34,295 nucleotides of DNA from Ornithinibacter sp. (GCA_029266735.1 JAQSWG010000016.1:1-34295), one strand, 5' to 3'. Shown: positions 17,447 through 27,202, counted from the first letter of the stretch. Made by a program: numbers and translations. The notes: a model not told the origin generated them from the letters alone.

Positions 17447-18181
17447 ATGCCAGCGGACTCCCCGACGATCCTCGCCACTTCCGGCGGGTACAGCCCAGGG
17501 CGGAGGACGCAGATCGAGTTCGACGGGCTCGTCCACCACGCCGTCGGGCTCTCCGGTGCGGAGGGGCGCCGCCCTCGCCTGACCTTCGTGGGGACCGCCT
17601 CGGGCGACCCCCGCCACATGAACTACTGGGCGCTGGAGGCCGGCCGGGTCGCCGGCTTCGACGTGACGTGCCTCGACATGTACCCGATGCCGAACCTCGA
17701 CGACGTGGCGGGGCACCTGCTCGACGCGGACGTCGTCTGGGTCAACGGAGGCTCGGTCGCGAACCTCCTGGCTGTGTGGGACGTCCACGGCCTCCGCACC
17801 CCCATGCGAGCGGCCTGGGAGGCCGGGGTCGTCCTCGCCGGCGTGTCGGCAGGGGCGATCTGCTGGTACGTCGGCGGCTGCACCGACTCCTTCGGCCCCG
17901 AGCTCCGCCCGGTGACCAACGGGCTCGGCCTCCTGCCGTACGGCTGTGGCGTGCACTACGACTCCGAGGAGGCCCGGCGCCCGACCGTCCACGGGCTCGT
18001 CGCGGACGGCACGCTCCCGGAGACCCACTGCACCGACGACGGGGTGGGGCTGGTCTACCGCGGCACCGAGCTGGTCGAGGCGGTCACCGATCACGACGGC
18101 AAGGGGGCCTACATCGTCACCCGTGACGGCGACGGGATCCACGAGGAGCGCGTGGAGCCCCGCAGGCTCCGGGTCCGCTGA
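17447..18181 (+). CDS. peptidase E-like serine peptidase, family S51
   Basis: A 244-residue cytosolic S51 peptidase of the dipeptidase E (alpha-aspartyl dipeptidase) type. The order of motifs fits: ATSGGYSPGR at the N-terminus, FVGTASGDPRHMNYW (about 48-62), VVWVNGGSVANLLAVW (about 96-111), the nucleophile elbow GVSAGAICWY (about 130-139) with the active Ser, and CGVHYDSEEARRP (about 167-179) with the catalytic His. The PepE nomenclature is by family; E. coli PepE cleaves Asp-X dipeptides, and substrate here is inferred. Start ATG 17447 fits the TAGGGT hexamer. The gene is convergent with the Gfo/Idh gene (4 bp between stops). Confidence 0.88.
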   Translation: MPADSPTILATSGGYSPGRRTQIEFDGLVHHAVGLSGAEGRRPRLTFVGTASGDPRHMNYWALEAGRVAGFDVTCLDMYPMPNLDDVAGHLLDADVVWVNGGSVANLLAVWDVHGLRTPMRAAWEAGVVLAGVSAGAICWYVGGCTDSFGPELRPVTNGLGLLPYGCGVHYDSEEARRPTVHGLVADGTLPETHCTDDGVGLVYRGTELVEAVTDHDGKGAYIVTRDGDGIHEERVEPRRLRVR

Positions 18182-18185
18182 CGGC

Positions 18186-19217
18186 TCAGCGCTGCGGGGT
18201 GTCCACGACGACGACGCGCTCCCCTGCGGCAGAGATGCGGGCGGCATCGATCACGGCCAGCGTGTGCACGGCGTCCCAGGGGTCCACGGGCATCGCGCCC
18301 TGCGGGTCCTCGGACGCGAGGGCGGTCACCACCGACCGGTAGAGGTCCGCCTGGGTCGACGAGGCGCGTTCGACCGGCTCCCTCACGTCGCCGCGGTACA
18401 GCCAACCGGCCTGCGCGGCATCGGTGTCCGCCTGTCCGCTCCAGGGGTGGAACTCCCCGGAGAAGTCGGCCAGGACGTAGGCAGCCTCGGTGCCCAACAG
18501 CCGGACCCGCGGTCCAGGGGCACCGGACAGGGACGTCGCCCCCAGGTGGGAGACGACTCCGCTGCTGTGACGGCAGACGAGGAAGGCGTCGTCCTCCGCG
18601 GGCGTCGTCCTCGCGGTGACCGTGGCGAACACCGTTGCGACGGAACCGAACAGCTGCACCGCGGCATCCACGAGGTGCGTGTGCAGGTCGAGCAGGATGC
18701 CACCGCCCTCGGCAGGGCTGAGGTTCTCCCGCCAGCGGTCCTTGGGCACCGGTCGCCACCGCTCCCACCTCATCTCGTAACGGAACGCGGTGCCGACCAG
18801 CCCGTCGGTGACGACCCGCGCGACCGTCGCCTGCTCGGCGTCGTAACGGCGGTTCTGGAAGACCGTGAGCGGCACCCCGGCGTCGGCGGCGTGGCGCACG
18901 ACGTCCGCCGCGGTCACGGCATCCACGGCGAGCGGCTTGTCGACCACGCAGGGGAGACCGGCGTCGACGACGCTGCGCACCTGCTCCGCATGCCCACCGC
19001 TCGGGGTCGCGAGCACCAGGAGATCGAGCCCGGGAACCTCCAGGAGCGCGCCCAGGTCGGCCACGACCTCGACGCCGGGCAGGTCCTCGCGTGCCGCGTC
19101 GGCCCGCTCGGGGTTGCGGGTAGATACGGCCACCACGTCGCACCCTGCCTCGAGCAGCGCCGGCCTGTGGATGTCCCGCCCGGCGAAGCCGTACCCGGCG
19201 AGCCCGACGCGCGTCAT
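18186..19217 (-). CDS. Gfo/Idh/MocA family oxidoreductase
   Basis: A 343-residue NAD(P)-dependent oxidoreductase. The N-terminal Rossmann fold shows VGLAGYGFAGRDIHRP (4-19), VVAVSTRNPERA, DLLVLATPSGGHAEQ (about 64-78) and VVDKPLAV (about 92-99; the family EKP motif as DKP). The C-terminal alpha/beta domain holds GGGILLDLHTHLVDAAVQLF (about 171-190) with the conserved Asp and His. Such enzymes oxidise or epimerise sugars, inositols or related polyols; substrate cannot be told. ATG 19217 lies 7 nt after TAGGCT, and the hexamer overlaps the end of the MMPL gene, whose stop is 10 bp upstream. Confidence 0.88.
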   Translation of the reverse strand: MTRVGLAGYGFAGRDIHRPALLEAGCDVVAVSTRNPERADAAREDLPGVEVVADLGALLEVPGLDLLVLATPSGGHAEQVRSVVDAGLPCVVDKPLAVDAVTAADVVRHAADAGVPLTVFQNRRYDAEQATVARVVTDGLVGTAFRYEMRWERWRPVPKDRWRENLSPAEGGGILLDLHTHLVDAAVQLFGSVATVFATVTARTTPAEDDAFLVCRHSSGVVSHLGATSLSGAPGPRVRLLGTEAAYVLADFSGEFHPWSGQADTDAAQAGWLYRGDVREPVERASSTQADLYRSVVTALASEDPQGAMPVDPWDAVHTLAVIDAARISAAGERVVVVDTPQR

Positions 19218-19224
19218 GCCCACC

Positions 19225-19230
19225 AGCCTA
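19225..19230 (-). promoter_or_regulatory. -10 hexamer TAGGCT, leaderless start of the Gfo/Idh gene
   Basis: TAGGCT on the minus strand is 7 nt before ATG 19217 and overlaps the stop codon of the MMPL gene (19228-19230), so the gene can be transcribed independently of mmpL. Confidence 0.5.
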
Positions 19231-21492
19231 GGGCCGCACCGGTTCGGCACCCCGGGTGGCCACAGCCGGCTCGGCCCCCTCGGTGCCGTCGTCCTCGGGC
19301 ACCTCGGTGTCGGCGGCGAACCGGCTCGGCCACCACACCTTCGGCCCGACGTCGTACGCCGCCGCCGGCACGAGGAGCGACCGGACGACGAAGGTGTCGA
19401 GGAGCACGCCGAAGGCGACGATGAAGGCGATCTGCACGAGGAAGACGAGCGGCAGCACCGACAGCGCGGAGAAGGTCGCCGCGAGCACGATCCCGGCGCT
19501 GGTGATCACCCCGCCGGTCACCGCCAGGCCGACGAGGATGCCGCGGCGCGTGCCCCTGGTGGCGGCCTCCTCCCGGACGCGCGTCATGAGGAAGATCGAG
19601 TAGTCGATGCCGAGCGCCACGAGGAACACGAATCCGTAGAGCGGAATGGCCGGGTCGCTCCCGCCGAAGCCGAAGACGTACTCGAAGACCAGCGCGGCGA
19701 CGCCGATGGTGGCGGCGAAGGAGACGACGTTGGCGGCCACGAGCAGCAGCGGGGCGACGACGGAACGCAGGAGGACGCAGAGGACGAGGAAGATCACCAG
19801 GAGGATCGTCGGGACGATGACCCGAAGATCACGAGCGCTCGCGTCGAGCACATCGAGGTTGATGGCGGCGTTGCCTCCGACGATCGCCTCCGTGCTCACG
19901 GCGTCGAGATCCACGCGGAGGCGCTCGACGGTCTCCTCGGCCTCTGCGCTGTCCGAGGCGCCCGTGGTCGTCGCCTGGATGAGGACCTGTCCGTCGACGA
20001 CCGGTGGCGGGGCCGGTGGCTGACCGGGCACGGGCGCGACCAGCCCGGCGAAGGCGCTCTCGACCCCCTCGTCCGCGGTGACGACGGCGAGGGCCTCCTC
20101 GACCGTGTCCTCCGGGGTCACCACCTGCACGGGGTTCGCCGATCCGGCCGGGAAGTGCCGCTCGATCGCCTTCTGGGCCTCGACCGAGTCCACCGTCGTG
20201 AGGAACGTCTCCTCGATCGACACACCCTCGGCCTTGAACGTCGGCGCGAACGCCGCGGCTGCGAGGAGGACGGCGAGGGTCGTCACCCAGGTGCGCCGGG
20301 GATGACGGCCGACCAGTCCGGCGACCCGTCCCCACAGCGACCGCGTCTCGAGCTTGTCCTCGGAGTGGACGTGGTCGAGCTTGGGCACGAACGGCCAGAA
20401 CACCTTTCGGCCGAAGAGCAACAGGATCGCGGGGAGGAACGTCAACGAGGCGAGGAGGGCGCCCGCGATGCCGAGCGCACCGACCGGACCGAGACCAGCC
20501 GTGCTCTGGAGGTCGGCGAGGAGGAGGCAGAGGAGCCCGAGGATCACCGTCGCCGCCGAGGCGACGATCGGCTCCACCGACCCGCGCCAGGCTCGCTTCA
20601 GCGCGGTCCAGGAGTTGACCTCGTCGTGCAGCTCCTCGCGGAAGCGGCTCACGAGGAGCAGGGCGTAGTCGGTCGCCGCACCCACGACGAGGATGAACAT
20701 GATCCCCTGGGACTGCCCCGACAGCTCGATGAGGTCGTTGGCCGCGAGCTGGTAGACGACCACGGAGGCCGCGCTCAGGCCGAAGAGTGCGCTGGCCAGG
20801 ACTGCCAGGGGGAGGATGGGGCTCCGGTAGACGACGAGCAGGATGACGAGCACGACCAGCAGTGCCACGCCCAGCAGGATGCCGTCGATGCCGGCGAACG
20901 CGGCGGAGAAGTCGGCGACGAGGCCGCCGGGACCGCCGACGTATGCCGTGAGCTGCGTGCCTGCCAGCGCGGCATCCGCCGCCTCGCCCAGGGCCTCGGC
21001 CGCCACGACGAGAGGACTCTGCTCCTCGACCACCTCCGACGCCGCGGCCTCGTCGAACGGCAGGACGATCAGCGCGGCTTGGCCGTCCTCGCTCGGCACC
21101 GGCGTGAGCGGTGCGTCACCGACGAGGTAGTCCCCCATGGTGACGCCGTCACCGAGGTCCGGCAGGGGGAGCGTCTCGACCGAGGTCGCCAGCTCCTGGA
21201 GGGCCGAGAGGTCCTCGGGCGTGAGTGTGTCCGAGGGCTTCTCGGCGACGAGGATGACGGGGATCTGCTGATCGTCGGAGAACTCCGCCACCGCGTCGAT
21301 GACCGCGGTGGACTCTGCGTCCTTGGGCAGGAACGAGGCGTTGTCGTTCTTCTGCACCTCGGACAGGCGACCGGTGTACTGGCCGCCGAAGAAGCCGATG
21401 GCGAGCCAGCCGAGGAGGACGGCGACGGCGAGGAGCAGGACGGGACGGGGGCGGCGCGCGGCAGCGCGGGCCGCGTCTGGCTCGGCGGGCAT
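19228..21492 (-). CDS. MMPL family RND transporter
   Basis: A 754-residue integral membrane transporter of the MMPL/YdfJ type. The layout is two repeats, each with one N-terminal helix, a large extracytoplasmic domain and a bundle of five helices. The paired proton-relay motifs are visible: [18 protein letters not shown] in the first half (around residue 265-282) and [17 protein letters not shown] in the second (around 620-637), both with the Asp-Tyr pair. The first helix is at about 12-32 ([20 protein letters not shown]). Members export lipids, pigments or drugs using the proton gradient; cargo is unknown. ATG 21492 is 6 nt after TACCCT; upstream in-frame starts would cross the lipB promoter. 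It is divergent from lipB. Confidence 0.93.
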   Translation of the reverse strand: MPAEPDAARAAARRPRPVLLLAVAVLLGWLAIGFFGGQYTGRLSEVQKNDNASFLPKDAESTAVIDAVAEFSDDQQIPVILVAEKPSDTLTPEDLSALQELATSVETLPLPDLGDGVTMGDYLVGDAPLTPVPSEDGQAALIVLPFDEAAASEVVEEQSPLVVAAEALGEAADAALAGTQLTAYVGGPGGLVADFSAAFAGIDGILLGVALLVVLVILLVVYRSPILPLAVLASALFGLSAASVVVYQLAANDLIELSGQSQGIMFILVVGAATDYALLLVSRFREELHDEVNSWTALKRAWRGSVEPIVASAATVILGLLCLLLADLQSTAGLGPVGALGIAGALLASLTFLPAILLLFGRKVFWPFVPKLDHVHSEDKLETRSLWGRVAGLVGRHPRRTWVTTLAVLLAAAAFAPTFKAEGVSIEETFLTTVDSVEAQKAIERHFPAGSANPVQVVTPEDTVEEALAVVTADEGVESAFAGLVAPVPGQPPAPPPVVDGQVLIQATTTGASDSAEAEETVERLRVDLDAVSTEAIVGGNAAINLDVLDASARDLRVIVPTILLVIFLVLCVLLRSVVAPLLLVAANVVSFAATIGVAALVFEYVFGFGGSDPAIPLYGFVFLVALGIDYSIFLMTRVREEAATRGTRRGILVGLAVTGGVITSAGIVLAATFSALSVLPLVFLVQIAFIVAFGVLLDTFVVRSLLVPAAAYDVGPKVWWPSRFAADTEVPEDDGTEGAEPAVATRGAEPVRP

Positions 21493-21498
21493 GCCGAC

Positions 21499-21504
21499 AG
21501 GGTA
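21499..21504 (-). promoter_or_regulatory. -10 hexamer TACCCT, leaderless start of the MMPL gene
   Basis: TACCCT on the minus strand is separated by 6 nt from ATG 21492. Confidence 0.5.
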
Positions 21505-21542
21505 GGGCAGCCCGCCGCAACGCCATCGGCGGGATGGGTTCA

Positions 21543-21554
21543 AGGGTGCACCCT
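21543..21554. promoter_or_regulatory. 12-bp palindrome between mmpL and lipB, candidate operator
   Basis: AGGGTGCACCCT is a perfect palindrome lying 37-48 bp before the lipB start and 51-62 bp before the mmpL start, in the divergent promoter region. Position fits a repressor or activator site for either gene. The binding protein is unknown. Confidence 0.3.
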
Positions 21555-21578
21555 GCAGCGGGAGCGGTGCGCGCGGCA

Positions 21579-21584
21579 TACGGT
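21579..21584 (+). promoter_or_regulatory. -10 hexamer TACGGT, leaderless start of lipB
   Basis: TACGGT is followed by 6 nt and then ATG 21591. It overlaps a GGCATA motif (21575-21580). Confidence 0.5.
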
Positions 21585-21590
21585 GGGGGC

Positions 21591-22220
21591 ATGCGCTTCG
21601 TGCACCTGGGCTTCGCTCCCGACGCCGTCGGCTACCTCGACGGCTGGCAGGCCCAGCGCGAGGTGCACGCGCAGGTGGTCGACGGTGTCCTCCCCGACAC
21701 CACCCTGCTGCTCGAGCACGCGCCGGTGTTCACGGCGGGCAAGCGCACGGAGCCGCACGAGCGCCCCGTCGACGGGACACCGGTCGTCGACGTCGACCGC
21801 GGCGGCAAGATCACCTGGCACGGACCGGGACAGCTGGTCGGCTACCCCATCGTGCGACTGCCCGAGGTGCCGATCGACGTCGTCGCCCACGTCCGGCGGC
21901 TCGAGGAGGTCATGATCCACGTGTGCCGCGAGTTCGGCGTCGAGACCGCGCGCGTCGAGGGACGCAGCGGCGTCTGGGTGACCGACGACCGAGGCCCGGA
22001 CCGCAAGCTGGGTGCCATCGGCGTACGGGTGAGCCGCCGCGTCACGATGCACGGGTTCGCGCTCAACTGCGACGCCGACCTGTCGTGGGCCGATGCCATC
22101 ATCCCCTGCGGCATCGCCGACGCGGGAGTCTCCTCGCTGACCGTGGAGGCCGGCCGACGGGTGACGGTGCAGGACGTCCTGCCGTATGCCGAGAAGCACC
22201 TCACCGACGTCCTCGGCTGA
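21591..22220 (+). CDS. lipB: lipoyl(octanoyl) transferase LipB
   Basis: A 209-residue enzyme that moves octanoyl from acyl carrier protein to lipoyl-domain lysines in the cytosol. Family motifs: [14 protein letters not shown] (39-52), [17 protein letters not shown] (70-86), [27 protein letters not shown] (139-159) with catalytic K139, and IIPCGI with the acyl-accepting C173. Full length for the family. ATG 21591 is fixed by the hexamer 6 nt upstream. lipA follows 63 bp later with its own hexamer. Targets in this window are K43 and K236 of the E2 at 12467. Confidence 0.96.
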   Translation: MRFVHLGFAPDAVGYLDGWQAQREVHAQVVDGVLPDTTLLLEHAPVFTAGKRTEPHERPVDGTPVVDVDRGGKITWHGPGQLVGYPIVRLPEVPIDVVAHVRRLEEVMIHVCREFGVETARVEGRSGVWVTDDRGPDRKLGAIGVRVSRRVTMHGFALNCDADLSWADAIIPCGIADAGVSSLTVEAGRRVTVQDVLPYAEKHLTDVLG

Positions 22221-22270
22221 CGGTGACCTCCCACGACGTCACGGCTTTTCGGGGTGCCGCTCGCGCCGCG

Positions 22271-22276
22271 TAGGCT
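22271..22276 (+). promoter_or_regulatory. -10 hexamer TAGGCT, leaderless start of lipA
   Basis: TAGGCT is followed by 7 nt and then GTG 22284. A weak GTGAC/GTCAC hairpin followed by CTTTTC lies just upstream (22223-22250) and may end lipB transcripts. Confidence 0.5.
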
Positions 22277-22283
22277 GGAGCGC

Positions 22284-23309
22284 GTGACTGTCGCACCCGA
22301 GGGCCGCCGCATGCTGCGGGTCGAGGCACGCAATGCCGAGACTCCGATCGAGCGCAAGCCGGAGTGGATCCGCACCACCGCCAAGATGGGGCCGGAGTTC
22401 ACCCAGATCCACTCGATGGTCAAGGGCGAGGGGCTGCACACGGTGTGCCAGGAGGCCGGCTGCCCGAACATCTTCGAGTGCTGGGAGGACCGTGAGGCGA
22501 CCTTCCTCATCGGCGGCGACACGTGCACCCGCCGATGCGACTTCTGCGACATCGCCACCGGACGTCCGCAGCCGCTCGACCTCGACGAGCCACGCCGGGT
22601 GGCCGAGTCGGTGCGCACCATGGGCCTTCGCTACTCGACCGTGACCGGCGTCGCCCGTGACGACCAGCCGGACGGCGCCGCCGGACTGTACGCCGAGACC
22701 ATCCGGCAGATCCACGCGCTCAACCCGGCCACGGGTGTCGAGATCCTTCCTCCCGACTTCGGCGCCAAGCCCGAGCTGGTCGGCCAGGTCTTCGACGCGC
22801 GCCCGGAGGTCTTCGCCCACAACCTCGAGACCGTGCCGCGCATCTTCAAACGGATCCGCCCCGCGTTCACCTACGAGACGTCCCTGCGGGTGCTCAGCAT
22901 GGCTCGCGCCGCCGACCTCGTGACCAAGTCCAACCTCATCCTGGGGATGGGCGAGGAGGACCACGAGATCGAGGAGGCGATCCGCGACCTGCACGACGCC
23001 GGCTGCGACATCCTCACCATCACCCAGTACCTCCGGCCCTCCCCCAAGCACCACCCCATCGACCGCTGGGTCAAGCCCGAGGAGTTCGTCCACTGGTCCG
23101 ACGTGGCGCAGGACGTCGGCTTCAAGGGCGTCATGGCCGGCCCCCTGGTGCGCAGCAGCTACCGCGCCGGACGCCTGTGGGCCACGGCGATGGGGCGCTG
23201 GGGACGCCCGATCCCGGAGCACCTGTCGCACCTCGCGGCGGCGACCTCAGACCCGGCGCGGCAGGAGGCCGCGGCGTTGGTGGCGCGCGCGGCCCGCGCC
23301 GTATCCTGA
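22284..23309 (+). CDS. lipA: lipoyl synthase LipA
   Basis: A 341-residue radical SAM enzyme that inserts two sulfur atoms into octanoyl-lysine on E2 or H protein. Both [4Fe-4S] cluster motifs are intact: the auxiliary cluster C55, C60 and C66 ([12 protein letters not shown]) and the radical SAM cluster C81, C85 and C88 (CTRRCDFCD). The RSSY sequence near residue 290, whose Ser ligates the auxiliary cluster, is present. GTG 22284 has TAGGCT 7 nt upstream and no ribosome site. Together with lipB upstream it makes the endogenous lipoylation pathway for the neighbouring E2 and for glycine cleavage. Confidence 0.97.
   Translation: MTVAPEGRRMLRVEARNAETPIERKPEWIRTTAKMGPEFTQIHSMVKGEGLHTVCQEAGCPNIFECWEDREATFLIGGDTCTRRCDFCDIATGRPQPLDLDEPRRVAESVRTMGLRYSTVTGVARDDQPDGAAGLYAETIRQIHALNPATGVEILPPDFGAKPELVGQVFDARPEVFAHNLETVPRIFKRIRPAFTYETSLRVLSMARAADLVTKSNLILGMGEEDHEIEEAIRDLHDAGCDILTITQYLRPSPKHHPIDRWVKPEEFVHWSDVAQDVGFKGVMAGPLVRSSYRAGRLWATAMGRWGRPIPEHLSHLAAATSDPARQEAAALVARAARAVS
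23302..23307 (+). promoter_or_regulatory. possible -10 (TATCCT) for the DUF4191 gene
   Basis: TATCCT overlaps the last lipA codons and would start a leader of about 55 nt ahead of GTG 23369. This is the only hexamer of this type near the gene. Tentative. Confidence 0.3.
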
Positions 23310-23368
23310 ACCCCCACGCCCGCGGCCTCCCGTGGGCCCTGCCCCACTGATCCAGGAGTGCGAGCGCC

Positions 23369-24094
23369 GTGTCCGACCAGCCCGAGAAGAAGACCGGCCG
23401 CATCGCGCAGATCCGCCAGGCCTACCGCGCGATCAAGTCCCTGGACCGCAACCTGGGCTGGTGGATGCTCCTCGCGGCCGTCGGCTCCGCCGCCGTGGTC
23501 ATCGGCATCGGTGCCCTCATCGGGGGCGGCTGGTTCTGGTACTCGATCGTCGTCGCCATCCCGACGGCGATCCTCGCGGCCGTGTTCGTCATGAACCGGC
23601 GCGGCAACACCGCGATGTACGGCGCGCTGGAGGGTCAGCCGGGAGCGGCCGGCGCAGCTCTCATGGGGATGGGCCGACGCGGCTGGTACGCGACCCAGGA
23701 GCCGGTCGCGATGGACGGTGCCCGTGGCACCCGGCCGAGCGACATGGTGGATGCCGCCATGGTGTTCCGGGCGCTCGGTCGCCCGGGCATCGTCCTCATC
23801 GGCGAAGGCCCCGCCGGGCGGGTCACCAAGCTGCTGAAGCAGGAGGAGAAGAAGGTCGCCCGGGTCGCTCCCGGTGTTCCGGTCCACCTGTGGGTCGTCG
23901 GCGACGATGACGGACAGGTCCCGGTCAAGAAGCTCTCCGGTCGGCTCACGCGGATGCGCCCAGTGCTCACCAAGGCGGAGACGGCCGTCGTCAACAAGCG
24001 CCTGAAGTCCCTCGGCGGAGTGCGACCGCCCATCCCCAAGGGCATCGACCCCACCCGCGCCCGCGTCGACCGCAAGGCCATGCGCGGCAAGTGA
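23369..24094 (+). CDS. DUF4191 membrane protein
   Basis: A 241-residue protein of the actinobacterial DUF4191 family (Rv2219 type). A basic N-terminus (KKTGRIAQIRQAYRAIKSLDRNLGW) leads into two transmembrane helices (about 30-50 and 53-71) with little between them, then a soluble domain with GRRGWYATQEPVAMD, the conserved GRPGIVLIGEGPAGRVTKLL (about 132-151) and a basic C-terminus. Function unknown. The GTG at 23369 has AGGAG about 10 nt upstream, slightly long but acceptable. Its position after lipA is conserved across actinobacteria, suggesting a link to lipoate or to the membrane, though nothing in the sequence shows it. Confidence 0.87.
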   Translation: MSDQPEKKTGRIAQIRQAYRAIKSLDRNLGWWMLLAAVGSAAVVIGIGALIGGGWFWYSIVVAIPTAILAAVFVMNRRGNTAMYGALEGQPGAAGAALMGMGRRGWYATQEPVAMDGARGTRPSDMVDAAMVFRALGRPGIVLIGEGPAGRVTKLLKQEEKKVARVAPGVPVHLWVVGDDDGQVPVKKLSGRLTRMRPVLTKAETAVVNKRLKSLGGVRPPIPKGIDPTRARVDRKAMRGK

Positions 24095-24099
24095 CGAAC

Positions 24100-24123
24100 G
24101 GCCCCGGCTCGAGAGCCGGGGCC
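24100..24123. terminator. stem-loop between DUF4191 and the convergent membrane protein gene
   Basis: A perfect 10-bp stem (GGCCCCGGCT at 24100-24109 and AGCCGGGGCC at 24114-24123) with a CGAG tetraloop, 5 bp after the DUF4191 stop and 15 bp before the convergent stop at 24139. Probably bidirectional. Confidence 0.7.
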
Positions 24124-24138
24124 GCGGTGGTGGACGGG

Positions 24139-24606
24139 TCAGAAGCGCTCGCCCGCGAGCTTGCGCATCGAGATCCCCAGGAGGACCTGGACCAGGCCCA
24201 GCGCCATGGCCATCGCGCTGACACCGAAGGCGAGGACCGAGGTGAAGAGGGAGGCGCGAAGGAACGAGCCGTTCATGACCGTCGCGCGGACCGGGTCCTC
24301 ACGGTCGAGCTCGGCGTAGGTCTTGCCGCCGGACGCGTCGAGCGCGTGCTCCTCGATGATCTGCGCCTCCGAGTACGCAGTGAGCGGGCCGTTGACAGCC
24401 TTGCCCGCGTTGCTGGCCGCGTCCTCCGACACAGTGATGTTCTCGCCGGCCAGCTCGGACTGCACGAGCACCCACGTTGCCGCGCCGCCGACGAACATGA
24501 TGGCGCCGATGATCGCGACGATGAGACCCGAGATCTTGACGAAGCCGAGGCCGCTGCTGATGCCCGCAGCGTCCGCCGCCGGCCGATTGGTGGTCGTGTT
24601 GCTCAT
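24139..24606 (-). CDS. two-helix membrane protein (family often mislabelled 'LigA')
   Basis: A 155-residue protein with an N-terminal transmembrane helix (about 23-47, FVKISGLIVAIIGAIMFVGGAA), an extracytoplasmic middle with the conserved SGGKTYAELDREDPVRATVMN block (about 92-112), and a second helix (about 117-143). The family is common in actinobacteria and is carried in databases as 'aromatic ring-opening dioxygenase LigA'; nothing in the sequence supports a dioxygenase. ATG 24606 has AGGAG 5 nt upstream. Function unknown. Confidence 0.82.
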   Translation of the reverse strand: MSNTTTNRPAADAAGISSGLGFVKISGLIVAIIGAIMFVGGAATWVLVQSELAGENITVSEDAASNAGKAVNGPLTAYSEAQIIEEHALDASGGKTYAELDREDPVRATVMNGSFLRASLFTSVLAFGVSAMAMALGLVQVLLGISMRKLAGERF

Positions 24607-24742
24607 GTCCGCTCCTGCCCTAGTGGTGGTGTCGGGATCTCTCTTCCGACACGATGATTCTCCTACGCCGTGTAGTAGTAGAGCAAGCCACGACGTTGTC
24701 TCCTGCGTCACAGGGGCGTTCGTGCCGGAATGGTGGTCTCGG

Positions 24743-25195
24743 CTAGGGCCGCATGATCCGCGTTCCCGCCGCCACGTCGTGGTAGGCCCGTCCGTCCTTC
24801 GAGGGGATGAGGGCGGGCAGGACGAGGCAGAGGACGACAGTGCGCACAGCCACCTGCAACGGGAACGCGCCGGGACGCACCTGCCACACCTGGAGGCCGA
24901 GCAGACGGTGGCCGACGGTGGACCCCGTGAGGGAGACGAGCAGCAGGTTCTCGGCCACGAAGACGCCGAGGATCACCCACGAGCTCTCCGGCACACCGAG
25001 GAACAGGGGCGGCTGTGAGCCCGGCTCGACGACGAGGTCGTACGGCAGGAGCCCGAAGACCACCAGTCCGCACAGCACCCAGTCGATCAGCCACGCGCCG
25101 AGCCGCCGCAGGAGCGTCGCCGACGAGGCTGCCTGGTGGGGACCCGCGGACGAACCGGAGGCGGACGGCATACCTGGTTCTCCGGGGCTCTGCAC
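24743..25195 (-). CDS. RDD family membrane protein
   Basis: A 150-residue RDD-domain protein. RDD landmarks: LLRRLGAWLIDWVL (about 28-41, first helix with its Arg and Asp), a second helix at about 73-92, TGSTVGHRLLGLQVW (about 90-104), a third helix at about 112-128, and the end KDGRAYHDVAAGTRIM with the final conserved Asp. RDD proteins are small membrane proteins, some implicated in ion transport; role here unknown. It corresponds to Rv2219A, beside glnA1. The start is taken as GTG 25195 because TACAGT lies exactly 6 nt upstream; the GTG immediately before it (25198) and ATG 25171 are alternatives. Confidence 0.88.
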   Translation of the reverse strand: MQSPGEPGMPSASGSSAGPHQAASSATLLRRLGAWLIDWVLCGLVVFGLLPYDLVVEPGSQPPLFLGVPESSWVILGVFVAENLLLVSLTGSTVGHRLLGLQVWQVRPGAFPLQVAVRTVVLCLVLPALIPSKDGRAYHDVAAGTRIMRP

Positions 25196-25201
25196 CACGA
25201 C

Positions 25202-25207
25202 ACTGTA
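25202..25207 (-). promoter_or_regulatory. -10 hexamer TACAGT, leaderless start of the RDD gene
   Basis: TACAGT on the minus strand is 6 nt before GTG 25195. Confidence 0.45.
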
Positions 25208-25304
25208 TGCCGCGAGCGTGCGGCAGCCGTAGCCGCCGGCAGGTGCAGCGACGCGCCGTCCGGAAGGCGGGCGATGCGTCTCAGTGATTGGATGGTCGCG
25301 CTGC

Positions 25305-25342
25305 GTTACACCGCGGAAACACGAGGGTCATGGTCGGGAAAC
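25305..25342 (+). promoter_or_regulatory. GlnR operator upstream of glnA
   Basis: Four half-sites with constant 6-bp spacers: GTTAC (25305-25309), GAAAC (25316-25320), GTCAT (25327-25331) and GAAAC (25338-25342). This is the published streptomycete GlnR arrangement gTnAC-n6-GaAAc-n6-gTnAC-n6-GaAAc; only the last base of the third element deviates. It ends 71 bp before the glnA start, and a TACTGT -10 follows at 25353-25358, so the second pair overlaps the -35 region. Expected role: nitrogen-dependent control of glnA. Confidence 0.75.
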
Positions 25343-25352
25343 GCCTCCTTCG

Positions 25353-25358
25353 TACTGT
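25353..25358 (+). promoter_or_regulatory. -10 hexamer (TACTGT) of glnA
   Basis: TACTGT lies 10 bp after the GlnR operator and 55 nt before the glnA start, giving a leader of about 49 nt that ends in the ribosome site CAGGAGG. Confidence 0.45.
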
Positions 25359-25413
25359 CCTCACAACGCCCAGGGCCGTTCCGGGCCCTCCCGCCCGAAC
25401 CAGGAGGTTCACA

Positions 25414-26838
<1,425 letters not shown>

Positions 26839-27202
26839 CCAGTGGATGCCTCTGACCTCTGGGTTTGTGTCGGTGTTCGCCTGCTAGTCCGGCCCTCGGT
26901 CGCACATGAACGCAGCCACAGGCGATTCACCGATCCGCGAAGCATCACCGCAGCAACGGACCGCCGCGTTCATTCGCTACCCGCCGATTCGGTGTGTGTG
27001 CGGACGCCGGAACGTCGCGGCGGTGAAGGGCCATGCCAATCCTCAGTCGTTCCTGCCGCCGCGCACCATCACTGGGAGCAAATGCCTTCTCGCAGAAACG
27101 GATCAGGCGACCGGTCGACTCCAGCGCCGCACCAGAGGACAGCCACGCTTGTCAGGACCGTGACGAAGAACCGCAGGTCGCGCGCTGACCGAGCTGTTCT
27201 CC
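26839..27202. other. gene-poor stretch between glnA and the response regulator
   Basis: 364 bp without a convincing gene. Open frames exist on both strands but show no recognisable domain, ribosome site or actinobacterial codon pattern. One minus-strand frame near 27100-27200 reads DLRFFVTVLTSVAVLWCGAG, a possible membrane-helix fragment, too short to call. No clear terminator follows glnA. It marks the change from high-GC core to the lower-GC island. Confidence 0.5.

Noticed and set aside
17363..18247. In-frame extension of the kinase gene over the peptidase gene to 18247
   Set aside because: The extra 295 codons are antisense to the S51 peptidase; ATG 17362 has a ribosome site and begins the kinase.
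22223..22250. Hairpin followed by CTTTTC after lipB as a terminator
   Set aside because: The stem is only 5 bp (GTGAC/GTCAC); noted under the lipA promoter but too weak to list.
24139..24606. Aromatic ring-opening dioxygenase LigA
   Set aside because: This database name is attached to the family, but the sequence is a two-helix membrane protein with no metal-binding or dioxygenase motif.
26890..26903. Possible DosR box in minus-strand GCGACCGAGGGCCG
   Set aside because: Only about 10 of 13 positions agree and no gene start lies nearby.
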